NCBI GenBank assembly: GCA_017163975.1
Contig: JAFFSR010000237.1
Coordinates: 9,548,001 to 9,612,000, forward strand
Direction: 5' to 3'
DNA length: 64,000 nucleotides
Source: Anastatus disparis
Lineage: Eukaryota > Arthropoda > Insecta > Hymenoptera > Eupelmidae
Shown here: piece by piece, positions 1-12,900 of the stretch
Numbering within the stretch: the first letter of the stretch is position 1
Layout: the number at the start of each line of letters is the position of its first letter
Notes under the pieces: generated by a model
What the model saw: only the letters and a program-made list of their open reading frames with translations
What the model was told of the DNA's origin: nothing
Databases searched by the model: none
Made by a program: the position numbers and the translations under genes

Positions 1-3000
1 TAAATACAGTATATGATAGTTATTTCATCTTATGTTATATACAATTTGTAATCTCCATTTCTCTCTCTATTTCTTACATTAAATTTTTTTATATTTAATA
101 CAATTTTTTATTTCATTTATGTACGTCATATACATGCATATATAAAATTTTACGTATATATACATATATATTTGACATTATTTTATTTATAAGTTTTCAG
201 ACTTTAGGCAGATAACATTAACAATACATATATGCATATAATGCATACCAAGCCTTGTACAGAAATTTATTGTTTTTTTTTATTGATCTGCTTATTAAAT
301 TACTTATTAAATCTGTCATTCATACGATTTTTTTTAAACGTCATGATTAATGAAGTCATTTATTTATGTAGGAATAATTAGTGTCAGCAGTAGCGGTGCC
401 TTTTCTCGAGCAGTAAAATATTATATAGAAAGATTTTCAAGATTAGCATTTAAACTAAAAAATTCAATAAGCTCTAAGAGAGCTACAAATCAACTGTGCA
501 ACATTTTTCTTTTATCTTTTAAAGCTCGATTATTTTACGGCATATTTATTCAGGAACTTTAATATTATTATATAGTTAAGAGCGAAAATGCAGCGAGAAT
601 TTATTTATTCGTAAAAATTCATTTCTACAATAATTTGAACGAGCGAAGTGAAGGCATTCGCTGCTTTGAGAAAGGCACCTCAAGTCGTTATCGCTTTTCT
701 GTCCTATTATCTGGATTTAATTTTTTATTATTAAATGTATCTTTGTATAATTACTCTGCTTTCATTTCATTTACTTCTCAGGTAATATCACGTCTGCGCA
801 ACAAACTAGCAAAAAAGATTTTTCTTTTTTTTTTCAAGAAGCTAGGTTGCTACAATATAAATAACTTATAAATTAGAAATATTTAATGGACTACAAATGT
901 TTTAGTATGACATTTGCCTAATTGACACTCAATTATGAACCTACATGATTTTCTTTTCAAATTTATTTTTTTTTTCTTTTTGTAAACATATTTCACACAC
1001 TTTCACTCCCATTTTATCTATTCTCAATGTATATTTTATACACGATTAACAATCAGTGGACAATTTTTAAGACAATTAAAGGGCGAACCCAATTTTCCAT
1101 TAGAATACAAATCCAAGTAATATAACTCTACTATGAAACTTTGGAGTGATCAAATATATTCTTATAATTTATTTACATATTTTATTTTGAATTTTATCTA
1201 TATATAGTATTGCGATACAAATATCGCAAATTTCATTTTTTCAGGAGTTAAGAACGAATGTACAATTATAACAGATCAATATAATGATCTGCAAAATGAA
1301 AAATTACTTGGAAAGTATATTTTGCTAAATATCAAAGAAAATGATTTACTACACTTAAAAATTCTTTCAATATACATGAACTTTTTTTCATTACTTAGAT
1401 AATATTTTCTTCTTGTTGGGAAGAAATTACTTAAGTTGAAATCATTTTTATTTATTTTAAAATTATAATACTGCGGCTTACTAAAAATGCGCGGTCAAAA
1501 GAAATGATTTTAAGCAACGCCTAGCTATCGCACAAGCGTTTTAATTCAACTTATTTAATAATACTTGAATTTTACGAATAATAAACATTTGAATTAGACA
1601 GAAGGACGTTGTCATATTAAATAATAATTTTTTACATTAAATTTAATGTAAAGTTTCTTATTTTTTTCATTTTTAATAGCGATGGCGCATTTTTTTGGTA
1701 TTGAAATAAAATAAAATTGCATATCTTTATAGAATATTTTAAGAATTCAAATATGCAATCATATTTTATAACATTTTTAAACTTAAAGAAAATTTAAAAG
1801 GCATTTTAATCACTTGACGAATGATCGACCTATTAGCATCAAACGATTTTCAAACGGGAATCAATCATACAGGATTTTCTAACTAGTCACGTTTTAAATG
1901 TTCAAAATGTCTTTTATAATCTTTGAAACCTCTTAAATATTAAGGATACAAATGTTGTGAAATACGTATGAATTTGGGTACGTATAGAGAAGGATGGCAA
2001 AATTAGTATGTTCCGAGTTGAATTAGCAAAGGCGTAAATTGATGATATTAAAAAAGATAATGATGGATAATCGATGGAATTTAGGTGTACGTCTGACACG
2101 CGCACACTCACTTTCGCACGTACTTAATATCTACAACCTTTCTGCAGCTTAAAATCTAAAAATCAATCACTTTCCAATTACCGATAAAAATGCTACTTTT
2201 TTTTTATGTCAAAACTCCTTTTTTTTATTTAGAAAAAAAATCATAAAAATGCATAAAAGCTTGAAGATTAGAAATACTCATCAAGCATAAATTGGAATTC
2301 AATCAATTTTTGTTTTTGGAAGAACTTGACTGTTGAATAATTATCACAAAGTCCATCAAATTTTTATGGAGAAAGTCAATAATTTCAATTGTATTTTGAT
2401 GAAATAGGCTCGAAATTAAGAGCCTTATGAATGTTATGACTATGCATATGAAAATGACACTAAAATGAATTTTTGAATGACTCTAAATGTAGAGTTTTAA
2501 CTTTCATGTACATCTTAGGTAATTGTTAATTATTTATCTAAAGACGTTTATCAAAATACTAGATTGCACAAGGAACCACGATTGAAATTGAAATTGCGAT
2601 GCAGAAAAGTTTGAATCTTGAAAAATTGTCTAGAATAATCTTTGGTCATCCTTATGAAATGCCTGTTTAATCACTTGAGTGTTAATCACTAACTAACACT
2701 CATTCTAGCAATAGCAAACTTTACAATAATCCATGAAAAATCAATTCGAAATTTTTACTTAATTTAATATATAGAAAAATTATAAAATTTGTCACGGATG
2801 TTAATTAAACATTATAATCAATATAAAAATTTCAATAAGTTGATGACTCCAAATTATTGAAAATGATTACGCGATAATGAATTTTTTTTTGAATACTGAG
2901 ATTTTTCATTAAATGACGAAATGAATACTTGCATTTAAGGTTGAGGAAGCAGGCGGTTGGTTCATTGTTATTTGAACACAGAAAAGAGTGGCAATGTCCT

Positions 3001-3225
3001 TGTATATATATTCAACGATCTAATCTAAAGAAAATGTATTAAAGCTAGCTGGAATAAAAGCTAAAAAATGGATAATCGAATCAAGGTAAATAAAGTTAAT
3101 TACGTAAATCATGTAAAATTCGTAAAAAATGTAGTATAAAGAGAATTGTGCGAAAGGTATGCTCTACAGAGAGGGCTTATGTTTTAGGCAATTAGGGAAC
3201 TATAAATACATAAAAATTAGTATTT
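1..3225. other. AT-rich stretch without a convincing gene
   Basis: Very AT-rich sequence with homopolymer runs. Short open frames near 350-870 and 1914-2111 have no recognisable domain, no splice pattern and low-complexity composition, so I do not call them. The part next to 3225 is probably 3'UTR of the minus-strand phosphatase gene, but I could not fix a polyadenylation site. Confidence 0.5.
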
Positions 3226-6200
3226 CTAATCGGAATCTTCCTCAATAGTAGGTGGTAACATGGCAAGGTGCTGAGGACTAAGCATTCCTCGAGAGAGCGC
3301 ATATTCGGCGAGTGCACGATGGCAAAATACGTACTGATCTGGCATTTGAATACTGAAAGCTCGTTGAGCACGTATTCTTTCGACTGTACCTCGAATATCT
3401 ACAGTGCCCGTATCCTCCAATCGCGATATACAAATGTCAAGGGTGCAGAAGGTTCCTGAAACAGAAAAATATATCTTGACATTAGTTAAAATTAATTAAA
3501 TTATTTTTAAATAAAAATTTAATTTTTTTTACCTGTCCTTCCAATACCAGCGCTACAATGAACAACTATTGGCGGTCCTCTTGGATGGCCAGCCCATGTA
3601 TCACCTCTACTGGTTAATAATTTATTCTGTTGTTGCCTAACTAAGGATAGGAATTGTAGAAGAGCTTTAGCTGACTGTGGCACTCCATAATCTGGCCATG
3701 CTGTATACAACATATGACAAACCTCTCTCGTTTCTTCAGTCTATCAAATAAAAATATCAAACCATAGTTATTATTATGTTGTAATGTTAATTTATATTTA
3801 TCATAAATTTTGACTTTTTACTTATAATCTATTGGAATCATATCTGTAACAGCATAATATTATCAATTACACTACAATGTTCAGATTAACTTCTATAGTT
3901 TTTTTAATTCTATAATTTAATTGTAACATCAAATTTAATAAATTTTTTAAAAACAAAAGATCACGTTACCTTATTATTGGTAAGAAGAAGTTTTGATATT
4001 GTGTAGTCTGGATTGGCATCGACTTCAAGAGTTGTGATAGTGAAATTGCCTGCTGAAACTTGATCACCAAGCTCTGGACCCCAATACTGTGCACATTTGG
4101 TTCTTCCTCTTTCTATCACTCTAATAAATATTAATAAAATATTATTAATATTTTCCCTTTAGTAGTGATAATTTAATAATTTACTAAAATAATTTACTAA
4201 AATAATTTACTAAAATGTTAAGTAATGATAACTTACTTAATTATTTACTAAAATCTTATAACTATTTAGTACATTGATTGCAATTAAATTTTTATTAAAA
4301 TAAGCAAATAACATGTATTAAATAGATGAATCGCTAATCTAATTAAGCTATAGAATTCCTCATTACGTATGAAATTTTTTACATAATTAAATAAAGTGCT
4401 TAATAAAATTTTCATTTATATTTATGATATTATGTAACCTTTCAGTTAACCAGCTTTGTTAATTAAGATGAATTTGCAGGAGTAAATTAAATCACTTAAG
4501 CTTAATTTTGTTTTATGTATCTTGTTTGAAATTGTATCTAAATTTTTTTTTAAATTTAAAGAATTTTTTTGCAACAAATCTCTAGATATTATAATATTTA
4601 TTACTTATAAATATTTGTTAGTATATTTTGTTTTTAATTTTTTTTTTTTGAAAAAATAAAAAAAAATTGAATTTAAAGTTTATATGAATGTCTACAAAGA
4701 AAAAAGTAATTATAATAAAATCCTTTTGTGACCAAAGATTGAATACTATCACAAATGAATTATATTATCAAATTGTATAATACCTTGTGGTCATGACTAC
4801 AACAAGCGTTTGTTGCTCCCAAACCATCCTCCAAAAATCAGGGCAAGTTTTAGGTAACGGTCCTTGAGTGCTAATAAAGGCATTCTTCTGTTTATAACCA
4901 TCAACGAAGTTGGCATTGATGTAATCAGAGCTTTGATCGCTATCAATTTGCGATAAACAAACTCGACTGTGATCATAACAAAGGACATCAGTGTACCTAT
5001 TCTTCGCGAGGTTCGGTTTAAGCTTAGCATTTGTAAACGTGCCATCAAGTGGACGTTGTTTAATTTCAATATATTCAGCTACAAGACCAGCACGGCCTCT
5101 TGCTTGCATAGCTTCGACGAGTTGTTCAACACTAAGTGCTTGTAAACCCAATTCTGCGTGTAAGCTATCATCGTCGCTAAAGCCTGAACTTGCAGAAGAA
5201 GGTGGTTGTAAAGGTGATGGTGCTTCATCAGCACTAAGCTCTGGTTCACTTCTACTATTAGGCAATTCAGGTTCTGGACCTGTTTCTCGTTCAGGCTCAT
5301 TTTCTGCAGGTGGGCTACTCGGGCTACTTGGACTGCTGGCGGCACTGCCTCCAGCAGTGACGGCACATAGGCCATTAGCCAGTTCAGCGGCTTCTTCGGG
5401 TCCTGCCCGGTTCGTCATGGATTTAAGACAATGCAACAACCAAGCCTCATGGTGCACCTCCAAGCTGCCGCCCAACCGGCGCGGCAGCGCCTCCCTCGGG
5501 ATGTGCAGCCTCAGCTGCGGTATCGAGACTGTGAAGACGCGTTCGCGCAGTTTCTCGCGCACAAATAATCGCAAGATCTTGAATGGTGCTTTAAACCAAA
5601 GTGGAGCCGTTACAATTAATACCTTTTTCAACTTGGCTGGATAACCACCCTGGTATAAAAGAAACCAAAGAAGAAAAATAAATTAAAATTCAAGTCACAA
5701 ATCAATTTGCTAATACTAAACTAAACTGCACAATACGTGCAATGCAAGCCAGCACGACAATACGGCGCTGCAGCGCCGATCGATCGTATTGAGCTCGCGC
5801 ACGCGACCTTAGCGTTTATGAATAGAGGGGGAGCACGCGCGCGCCGATCGATTTGGCCTTTCGGGACAGCTGAGCCCTTGGCGGCACATGCGCTATCCCA
5901 GCCTCCTCCAGCCGCGCATACTACAAACCACCCCACTAAAGGCTTTTATTTTTTTTATTTGCCTCTGCACTCACCTTTAACAGTGTCAGGATTTTCTGCG
6001 ATAGATCATAATCAAAGTTCTGATATTTGCTGTCAGACATATCATAAATGAATACCAGTCCGTGCTTTTGTGTTTCTTTACTTTCCAGGGCAGCATCGAG
6101 CTGATAAACAACCCCCTATAAATAAACATTGTTATTTTAGAATAGAGTTATTGGTTTAAACATTTAATTGCTTTTTTTTAGGTGCAATGCTCAATACTCA

Positions 6201-6741
6201 GCAAATACCTGTAAGGTTGTCTGGTGCGATGTGCTTTGAGGAAGATGTAAGTGAGCCGTAAAGATGGCAATTGCTGCTCCAGTTGAATCTCGAGAAGGCT
6301 GTAAAATATGTAAAATGAAATCATTGTTGATGATTGAAATTAATTGTAAACAAACAAAATAACAAGAATTCAATCTAACCAAAACTGTAAATTTTCCTGT
6401 TCGTAATTCACTGAGCAATGGCTCTCGAGTTGGCTGCATCACAGCTAGACCTTCTCTTTTTCGTGTAGCTTCATGTTGTTCATAAAGTGCCAATGCTCTG
6501 GGTACTTCAAATTTCCTAGCTGCTAAAAATTTCACAGCTGTACTCCATGAAACAGGGCCGGCTCGACGACCAGCACGTGATTTATTGACCGTCTCTATAA
6601 ATTGTTTGGTTGCCTATATGTACATAAAATGATGATGAAAAAAAATTAATAAATATTAATATAAAATTGGAATGACATTAAAAATTCTTAATAAAAAAAT
6701 TTTTTTACTTGTTCTTGTTCTACAGTCAAAGCAGCTGCCAT
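3226..6741 (-). CDS. Ptpmeg2: Tyrosine-protein phosphatase non-receptor type 9 (PTPMEG2), CRAL-TRIO plus PTP
   Basis: Non-receptor protein tyrosine phosphatase with an N-terminal Sec14/CRAL-TRIO lipid-binding domain. The family acts on secretory vesicles and in receptor signalling. Exons on the minus strand are 6709..6741, 6380..6613, 6209..6298, 5975..6115, 4784..5649, 3970..4120, 3533..3740 and 3226..3455. All junctions are GT-AG and keep one frame, giving 650 residues (human PTPN9 has 593). The start MAAALTVEQEQ then ATKQF lines up with the human start region. CRAL-TRIO covers about residues 12-230 (GLVFIYDMSD, KVLIVTAPLWF). A Ser/Pro/Glu-rich linker at about 245-330 explains the extra length. 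The PTP domain covers about 350-640, with the WPD loop (Asp522) and the P-loop HCSAGIGRTG at 566-575 (Cys567 nucleophile, Arg573). All catalytic residues are present, so an active enzyme is expected. Confidence 0.93.
4175..4213. repeat. 13-bp tandem repeat, three copies
   Basis: Three perfect head-to-tail copies of aataatttactaa lie in the phosphatase intron between 4121 and 4783. The rest of that intron is plain AT-rich sequence. Confidence 0.85.
5720..5935. promoter_or_regulatory. GC- and CpG-rich patch in a phosphatase intron, possible internal promoter
   Basis: This stretch of the 5650-5974 intron is strikingly GC- and CpG-rich against the AT-rich surroundings. It holds a perfect 16-bp palindrome at 5763-5778 (CGGCGCTGCAGCGCCG) and two copies of a gccgatcgat motif. 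It sits just upstream, on the minus strand, of the exon starting at 5649. A transcript begun here would first meet an in-frame ATG at 5418, giving a phosphatase without the CRAL-TRIO domain. The promoter role is inferred; only the composition and palindrome are seen. Confidence 0.35.
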
Positions 6742-7883
6742 GTTGGCGAAAGAAATAGAGAATAGTTTATGCCAGTAGCCAGTTTGACTTGAGGCTTTGG
6801 CACGTTGTTGATGCTTACTTGTGATTTGGCGTATGCATTTAACATTTCGACTATAAACCCGTTAATTCCATATTTAGCAAACACATTATATATTACCGTT
6901 GACTTTTAAACGTTTTGGCAGTATATTTAAAGAGTAGGCACTTTTTTTTTAATATGTAACTAATGGAGAGAGGGGAGGTATATGCCGACGATGATTTCAC
7001 TATAAGCGGTGTCTAATAACTACTTTTTAAACTACCGTTGAAAACTATAGTAGCGTTGCATATATATAAAAGCCGGATACACTATCAACACGTATTATAA
7101 AACTATAGAACCTGTAGACATTGACGCTGTCGTCGTTGTCGCCGCCGCCGCCGCCGGATTCAATGAATTAATAATGAACGTCAAATACGTCAAATTTTCC
7201 ATCGTCACTGGTCTTGTCATATAAGAGCTTCAATCTCACGACTCACCCACACCATAACATGATAATGCACTTGCTACTCCGCAGCTACTGGACTGTATCT
7301 GGCTGCGTGGCGGCCTCTGAATCATGAATCAAGCTCCCCTAAAATCTCTCTTGGAATGCCGTATGCAAATATCAGCTTGTATTTAAAACTAATCTTCAAA
7401 ACTTGTGCGTATATAGATGAACGTATTATATGGTAGAAAAGATAAAACACAAAAAAACTATCGGTACCCACATCGTCTCTAGAACTGTCTCTAAAAGTCA
7501 CTTACTCAATTGCAGCTTCACTTGCATTTGCAATAATTACACTTGATTGGTGCACTTTGCGAGAGGAAAACAACGCATGCGCACTGTTTTTTGTTTACAA
7601 GGTTAGGTTATACTTGGATGCATCACGTATAAATTCCATCAGATCAGTCATTAGCTTTTAGCTCGTGCTCGTAACGTGAATAACTAATTTTTACACTCAA
7701 AATATTTATTGTAAAAATTATAAATGTAAACAGTGAGATCAAGTTATATAGTGATTTGGTTTTGAATTTACATAAAAAAGTTTATGGTTTGATATTATTC
7801 ATGAAGTGCAACGAATCGTAAACAATTGCTAACAATAGCAAATAATTAAATAACAAAGTGGAAGCAGAAAGAATTTGTAAACA
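6742..7883. promoter_or_regulatory. Shared upstream region of two divergent genes
   Basis: The phosphatase start codon (6741, minus) and the STEEP1 start codon (7884, plus) face away from each other across 1.14 kb. The region includes a (gcc)n/(gtc)n-like run near 7130-7156, CpG-containing sequence near 7280-7320 and AT-rich flanks. It probably holds both 5'UTRs, non-coding first exons and a bidirectional promoter. I cannot place transcription starts. Confidence 0.5.
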
Positions 7884-8765
7884 ATGCCGAAAGTTGTTTC
7901 AAGGAGTATCGTTTGCTCCGATACGAAAGATCAAGAGGAATATAGCGAAGAGAAGCCTTTACATACTTATTATTGTTTATGTGGACAAATGACACTTATT
8001 TTAGGTAATTTAGTTTCTCATTTTTTATAACCTACAAAGTTATATTTAATAAATTCAAATGATATGTATTTAAATTTTATGTTCTTTTAGATTGTGCATT
8101 AGAAAAATTACCTTTGCGTAAAAGAGATGGTGCTAGTATTATTGACGGAAGCAAACATGCACATAAAATGACATGTGAACAAGATGAGGTTGTTTATTTG
8201 AAACGTCCTGAGGGTATTGAAAAACAATATCGACAGAAGTGTAAAAAGTAAATGTTGATCTTGTTATTTTATTTAAATTTTAATACATTCTATATTTATA
8301 AATAAGTTACATATTTTATTTTCAGATGTGGATTATTTCTTTATTACAAACATGAAGATGTTCCAAATGTTGTTTTTATTGTCAAAGGAGGTGTTGTTAA
8401 GAGTTCAGGAGAAGGTCCAATAACTGATATTTATAATCAAGTAGAAGTAGAAAAACCAAAGAAGGTTATGGTTACTAAGCATACAAAGAATATGGGAAAA
8501 TTCAGTTCTGTTACTGTTTCTACTATTGATGAAGAAGAAGATGAAATTGAAGCTGTAAGATATATATTAATTTTCTTGCATTTATTTTTTATTCTATTTA
8601 CTCATTAATTTATTTTTCTTACAGAGAGAAGTAGCAGATTCTTATGCAAACAACGCAAGAATTATTGAAAAACAATTGGAAAGAAAAGGAATGAATAAAC
8701 GAAAATCAATGCAACCACCAGTACCAGATGCTAAAAAGACGAGAGGAACATTGTTGGATATATAA
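7884..8765 (+). CDS. STEEP1: STING ER exit protein homologue (STEEP1/CXorf56, UPF0428 family)
   Basis: Exons are 7884..8004, 8091..8247, 8326..8554 and 8625..8765. They give 215 residues (human protein 222). The N-terminus [20 protein letters not shown], the central segments [20 protein letters not shown] and KKCGLF, and the C-terminal block [20 protein letters not shown] followed by [11 protein letters not shown] are close matches to the human protein. Cysteines in the CLCG and CKKC pairs suggest a zinc-binding fold. In mammals the protein helps STING leave the ER. Its role in insects is less clear, and its deep conservation suggests a wider housekeeping function. The introns are 70-86 bp. 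The gene is divergent from the phosphatase gene and lies just upstream of a small unrecognised gene on the same strand. Confidence 0.95.
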
Positions 8766-8820
8766 AATGATAATTTAATATTAAAATTATAAATTAGAGG
8801 ATTTATTTTAAGATTTTTAT

Positions 8821-8826
8821 AATAAA
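8821..8826 (+). terminator. AATAAA polyadenylation signal of the STEEP1 gene
   Basis: A canonical AATAAA lies 56 bp after the STEEP1 stop codon on the same strand. It is the first such signal downstream of the stop. Confidence 0.55.
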
Positions 8827-9081
8827 AACAAAGACAAATTATTTATTTTTTAAACACTGTTTTGAATTATTTATTAACATTACATAAAAGTAAATATTTA
8901 AAATATATAATTATCGCAATGACTAGATATAAATATTGCATAAAAATGTACATTGTAAAATATAGATATATAAATTTTGTAAATAAATAAAATAAACTAG
9001 ATGTACATACATTAAATGTAAAAAAAAATTAAATCAACATTTGTTTTACAAGTCTGTTTAACAGATTTATACACATGTACG

Positions 9082-9437
9082 ATGGATGATAATGTTGAGA
9101 CTGTTAAAGAACTAATTTTCCATTGCACTAACATTACCTCAATAATTAAAAAGATATTTTTTGATATGATTGATTACAGCGACTTTTATCATAAAAAAAA
9201 ACAAATTGAACTACCAATTCAGCCAGAAATACATAATTTACGTATTTTATATATTGTATGTTTAGATAATTAAATACCTATTGTATTAATATTTTGATTT
9301 TTAATGAATTTGTTCATTTGTAAAAATTATAGCTTGTAATTTCTCTAACAGTCGCAGATAAAATATATAATAGAGGTTTAGATTTAAGCACTCTTCAACA
9401 TTTCTTTTTTCTTCAATCCAATTTTAACAATTCATAA
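9082..9437 (+). CDS. Small two-exon gene, unrecognised 92-residue protein
   Basis: An ATG at 9082 opens a 58-codon exon that ends at a good donor (ATT|GTATGT, 9255). After a 77-bp intron an acceptor (ttatag) at 9331-9332 joins in phase 0 to 34 more codons and a TAA at 9435-9437. Intron size and splice sites match those of the neighbouring STEEP1 gene. The predicted protein (start MDDNVETVKELIF, end QSNFNNS) is a mostly helical, soluble-looking 92-residue product with no signal peptide. I do not recognise its family. It lies 316 bp after the STEEP1 stop. The upstream gap holds only UTR-like AT-rich sequence. Confidence 0.45.
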
Positions 9438-9903
9438 TTCAACTGATACTTCAGAATGAAGCATAGAATAATGAAGCATCAAGAAGTTAATTTCAACAAA
9501 TCGAAAACTTTTTAAAGAACTTTCAATATTCTTTCTATGTATAATTAAAAAAATAAAAATTAAGTAAAGTTAAGGAAATATAATAGTGTACAAAAAGTGT
9601 TTATCACTATAGTAACGATTATTAGTACGAATTTCAATAGCGATTTTAAATTCCTTGGTGATTTAAATGTACAATTTCTTTGCTTTCTTATTTGTTCTTG
9701 TAATCCCTATGAAATTCCTATGAAAAATTCATTTCCCCATGCATCCATTCAATTCATCACATCTTTAAGATATTTTCTCATTATAGATTTTAACATTTAA
9801 TTGCAGGATTTATGTCATGAGAATTACTGCAATTCTATAAAGGATCACTAATGCAATGTACAAATACATTATTAGCGGGTTTCGATATTTATCGGGTATA
9901 CGA

Positions 9904-12900
9904 TTAAACATCAATGGCTGCCGTTTCAATATCCGACTTTTTCAAAATTGTTGGCTCATCTTTCAAAAAGGTACCCGACCTCGAACTTTGGTTAAGGAAC
10001 TTGGGACCATCTTGGTTACCAGTCGTTTGAGACTTCGTTTTATTGGAGGACTTATCATCTGGTTTGTTATTTGCTTTTTGCTTATTAGACACAATATTGG
10101 ATTTGCTAAGCCTGGAATTAACATTTGATTTTGGTGATCTTTTGCTTAATGGACTCGTACTAGTTCGCTGGTTATTTGTTGACTCATCTTTTTTATCAGA
10201 TTTATCATTTTTACTTATGGCAAATGATGATCGCATTGAATAGCTCTGTCGTAAAGTTGATCTAGTCATTGCTGGACTATTTAATGCTCTATTTGGAATA
10301 TCAGGAGCTTTTGCAGCATCTAACAGACTTTTACGTAAATTCAATGAACCATATGTGTTAACCACCGCCGCTGCTCTACTTCTACTAGCTGCTGTTGAAC
10401 TTTCTAAAGAACGAGCTGGTCTACGCATTGCAGTTGGCGTTGTTACTGATATATTACTGCTACGTTGCTGTGTTGGAGGCGAAGATTTTTTAAATTTATC
10501 ATAAATTCGTGTTTGACTAAGATTTGAGTTTGTTTTGCCCAAAATAGGAGATGATTTGTTTGTTGTCATTGATTTTGGAGTTGTTATTGTAGTAGTATCA
10601 GTCATCAAACTATCCGTCGACATTGACGTATCCATTTTACCGGTTTTCTTTATCAAAGTTTTTTTCTTAGGATCGGCTAAAGAATCAATTGATAAGCCAG
10701 CTTCAATATCTTTAGCAATCTTTAATAATGGTGATTCTGGTCTTGTGATCCCTAAACTCTTACTCGCAACTTCTTTTTTCATATTTAAGCGTGAGTTTGA
10801 TTCTGTAAGACTATCCGAGGAGAGAGCTCTACCATCTTTTTTAACGGGTACTTTACTTATTTTTGATATAGCTTTTCTTTCTGCAGCACGTTTCATAGCT
10901 GGACTAGAAGTTCTTGACGAATCTGATGATGAGATCATTATCTTACGTCTTTGTTGACCTAACGTCTTTTCTTGATTTATTTGTTGTACAGATTCTTTTG
11001 TTACTGGCCTATTTCTTGGCTCGAGATATCTCGATTTCACCTAAAATCACAGAATTTTATAATAAAAGAAAATAATACAAAGTTAATAATTATAGTAATT
11101 TCAATTACCTCCGTTTTAGATGATTTAGGTCTAATAATAATATCGTTACTTAATTTTTCGTTTTGCAATTTTCTTTCAAGAGGATCAGTTTTTGGTTTGT
11201 TCATAATTTTTCTAGTTTGTAAAAGAGGCGTTTGTCTAAGCGTTTTATCGTTGTGTTCTGAAATAGCCACCTTAATTTTCCGTAAGTCTATTAAATTTTT
11301 ATTTGGAGGAGCACGATTGGTAGGCATTTTTACTTCTTGACGTTCCTTTGGTTCCTAAAAAAATATATTTAATGAAACACACCAGTCAAAATAAATTATT
11401 AAAAGAAAAAGAAATTTTATATTTGCTTTCTTTTTATACCTTTAAGAAATTTGAATGTCTAGATGGCCTTTTATTAGGACCTTCATTAGGTAAAATGACA
11501 AGGCAAGCTAATTCTTGAATTCGACGTCGAAGTTCGAGATCCATTTTAAGCCAAGCATTAGTTCTAGCAGCGCGTGCAGCATCTCTAACCAAGCATTTTT
11601 CTACTTGTCCTCGAATTTTATTCATCAAGCTCGAAAATAAAGGACTCCATTTAGTAGTGTGTTGAGTTTCTTCTGTGTGTGTAAAATCAAACAATTTATC
11701 AAGTTTTGAATAAGCTTTACAGGCTTGCTCTGGTGGTAATCGTTCAGCAGCTGCGAGAAGATGATCCTCCAATCGGCTGATATTCCAAGTTAATTCCCTA
11801 TCAAGATTTTGGAAATTCTCATTTCCAAGAATTCCAGCATAATTATCTGTTAAGTATTTCATTGAAGCATCAAGAAGATTGGAAACAAGTCGAAAAACAG
11901 GTTCGGCCCATCGAACATTCGGTAATGTTGTTAATAATTTATCGCAATCCATTATTGTTTGTAACACGTTGTCCGCACACTGAAACATTTGATAACAAAT
12001 TATTATGATAATAGTAACGATAAATTATTTAACATACATACCATATAAACAATATGCTGATGATAACATTTGTCCATTAACTCACGAGGTAGAGTTGCAA
12101 ATTCTTTGGTTGGCCATATCCTTACAAAATGTCGTGTTACCCATCTAAGAGATTTTCGATAAACTTCATCCAAGCCATAAGCCGCAGCCAAAGGCATACA
12201 TTCTAAGACACCCACAGCGCAACCGTTGCACGGCTTTAAAATAATATCAAGAATTAAATAGAGTTACGTATAAATTTATAATATTTCATACTCGTACTCA
12301 CTTTATGAAATAAATGACAATATTTTACTTTTAATGTAAATCCTATAACTTCTTTAAGACCTTCTAGACATAACATGTCTGCTAGCGTAGCCAATTCAAC
12401 AATGCTAATAGTGTCAGGTATACAGCTTTCACCGCTATATATGTGACACAGCGCAAAGTGAACCGCATTATATGAATATCTAAATTAAATATTTTAATTA
12501 TTATGAAATCTTTTTAATATTTTTATATAACAATACAAGAATGAAATAATAATAATATGTAAATAACGTACCCTTGCAAAGAAATAATATTACCGGCACT
12601 TTCGATCCAACCACCGCTTAATATAGCTGCAAAATACTGGCAACGTGAACTTAATATACATTTATGCGCTTTGATTCGTCGGCCACCAACATCGATAGTC
12701 ACATCGGGATTAATCTCTTCGAGAAACATTCTAAGCAAATCTTCACCCAGCCTGTTGTAAGGTTTCCCCATAGCAAAACTCGAAGTTTCTGTTTCTTCAG
12801 TGCTCCCTATTTCGTTTTGAATATTAAATTAAATATTAAAATTTATTAACTAATTAATATAAAAAAAAATTTAAGATTAAATTGAACTTATTTTATATTA

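Noticed and set aside
350..871. Two short plus-strand frames near the window start
   Set aside because: No domain and AT-rich composition; one relies on a non-ATG start. There is no splice partner in reach.
4991..5644. 217-codon open frame on the plus strand
   Set aside because: It is antisense to the largest phosphatase exon, whose minus-strand frame encodes clear CRAL-TRIO and PTP sequence. The plus frame is a by-product of its Ser/Ala/Gly-rich codons.
5737..6051. 104-codon plus-strand open frame in the GC-rich intron
   Set aside because: Stops are rare in GC-rich sequence. There is no recognisable domain, and the frame overlaps a verified minus-strand exon at 5975-6115.
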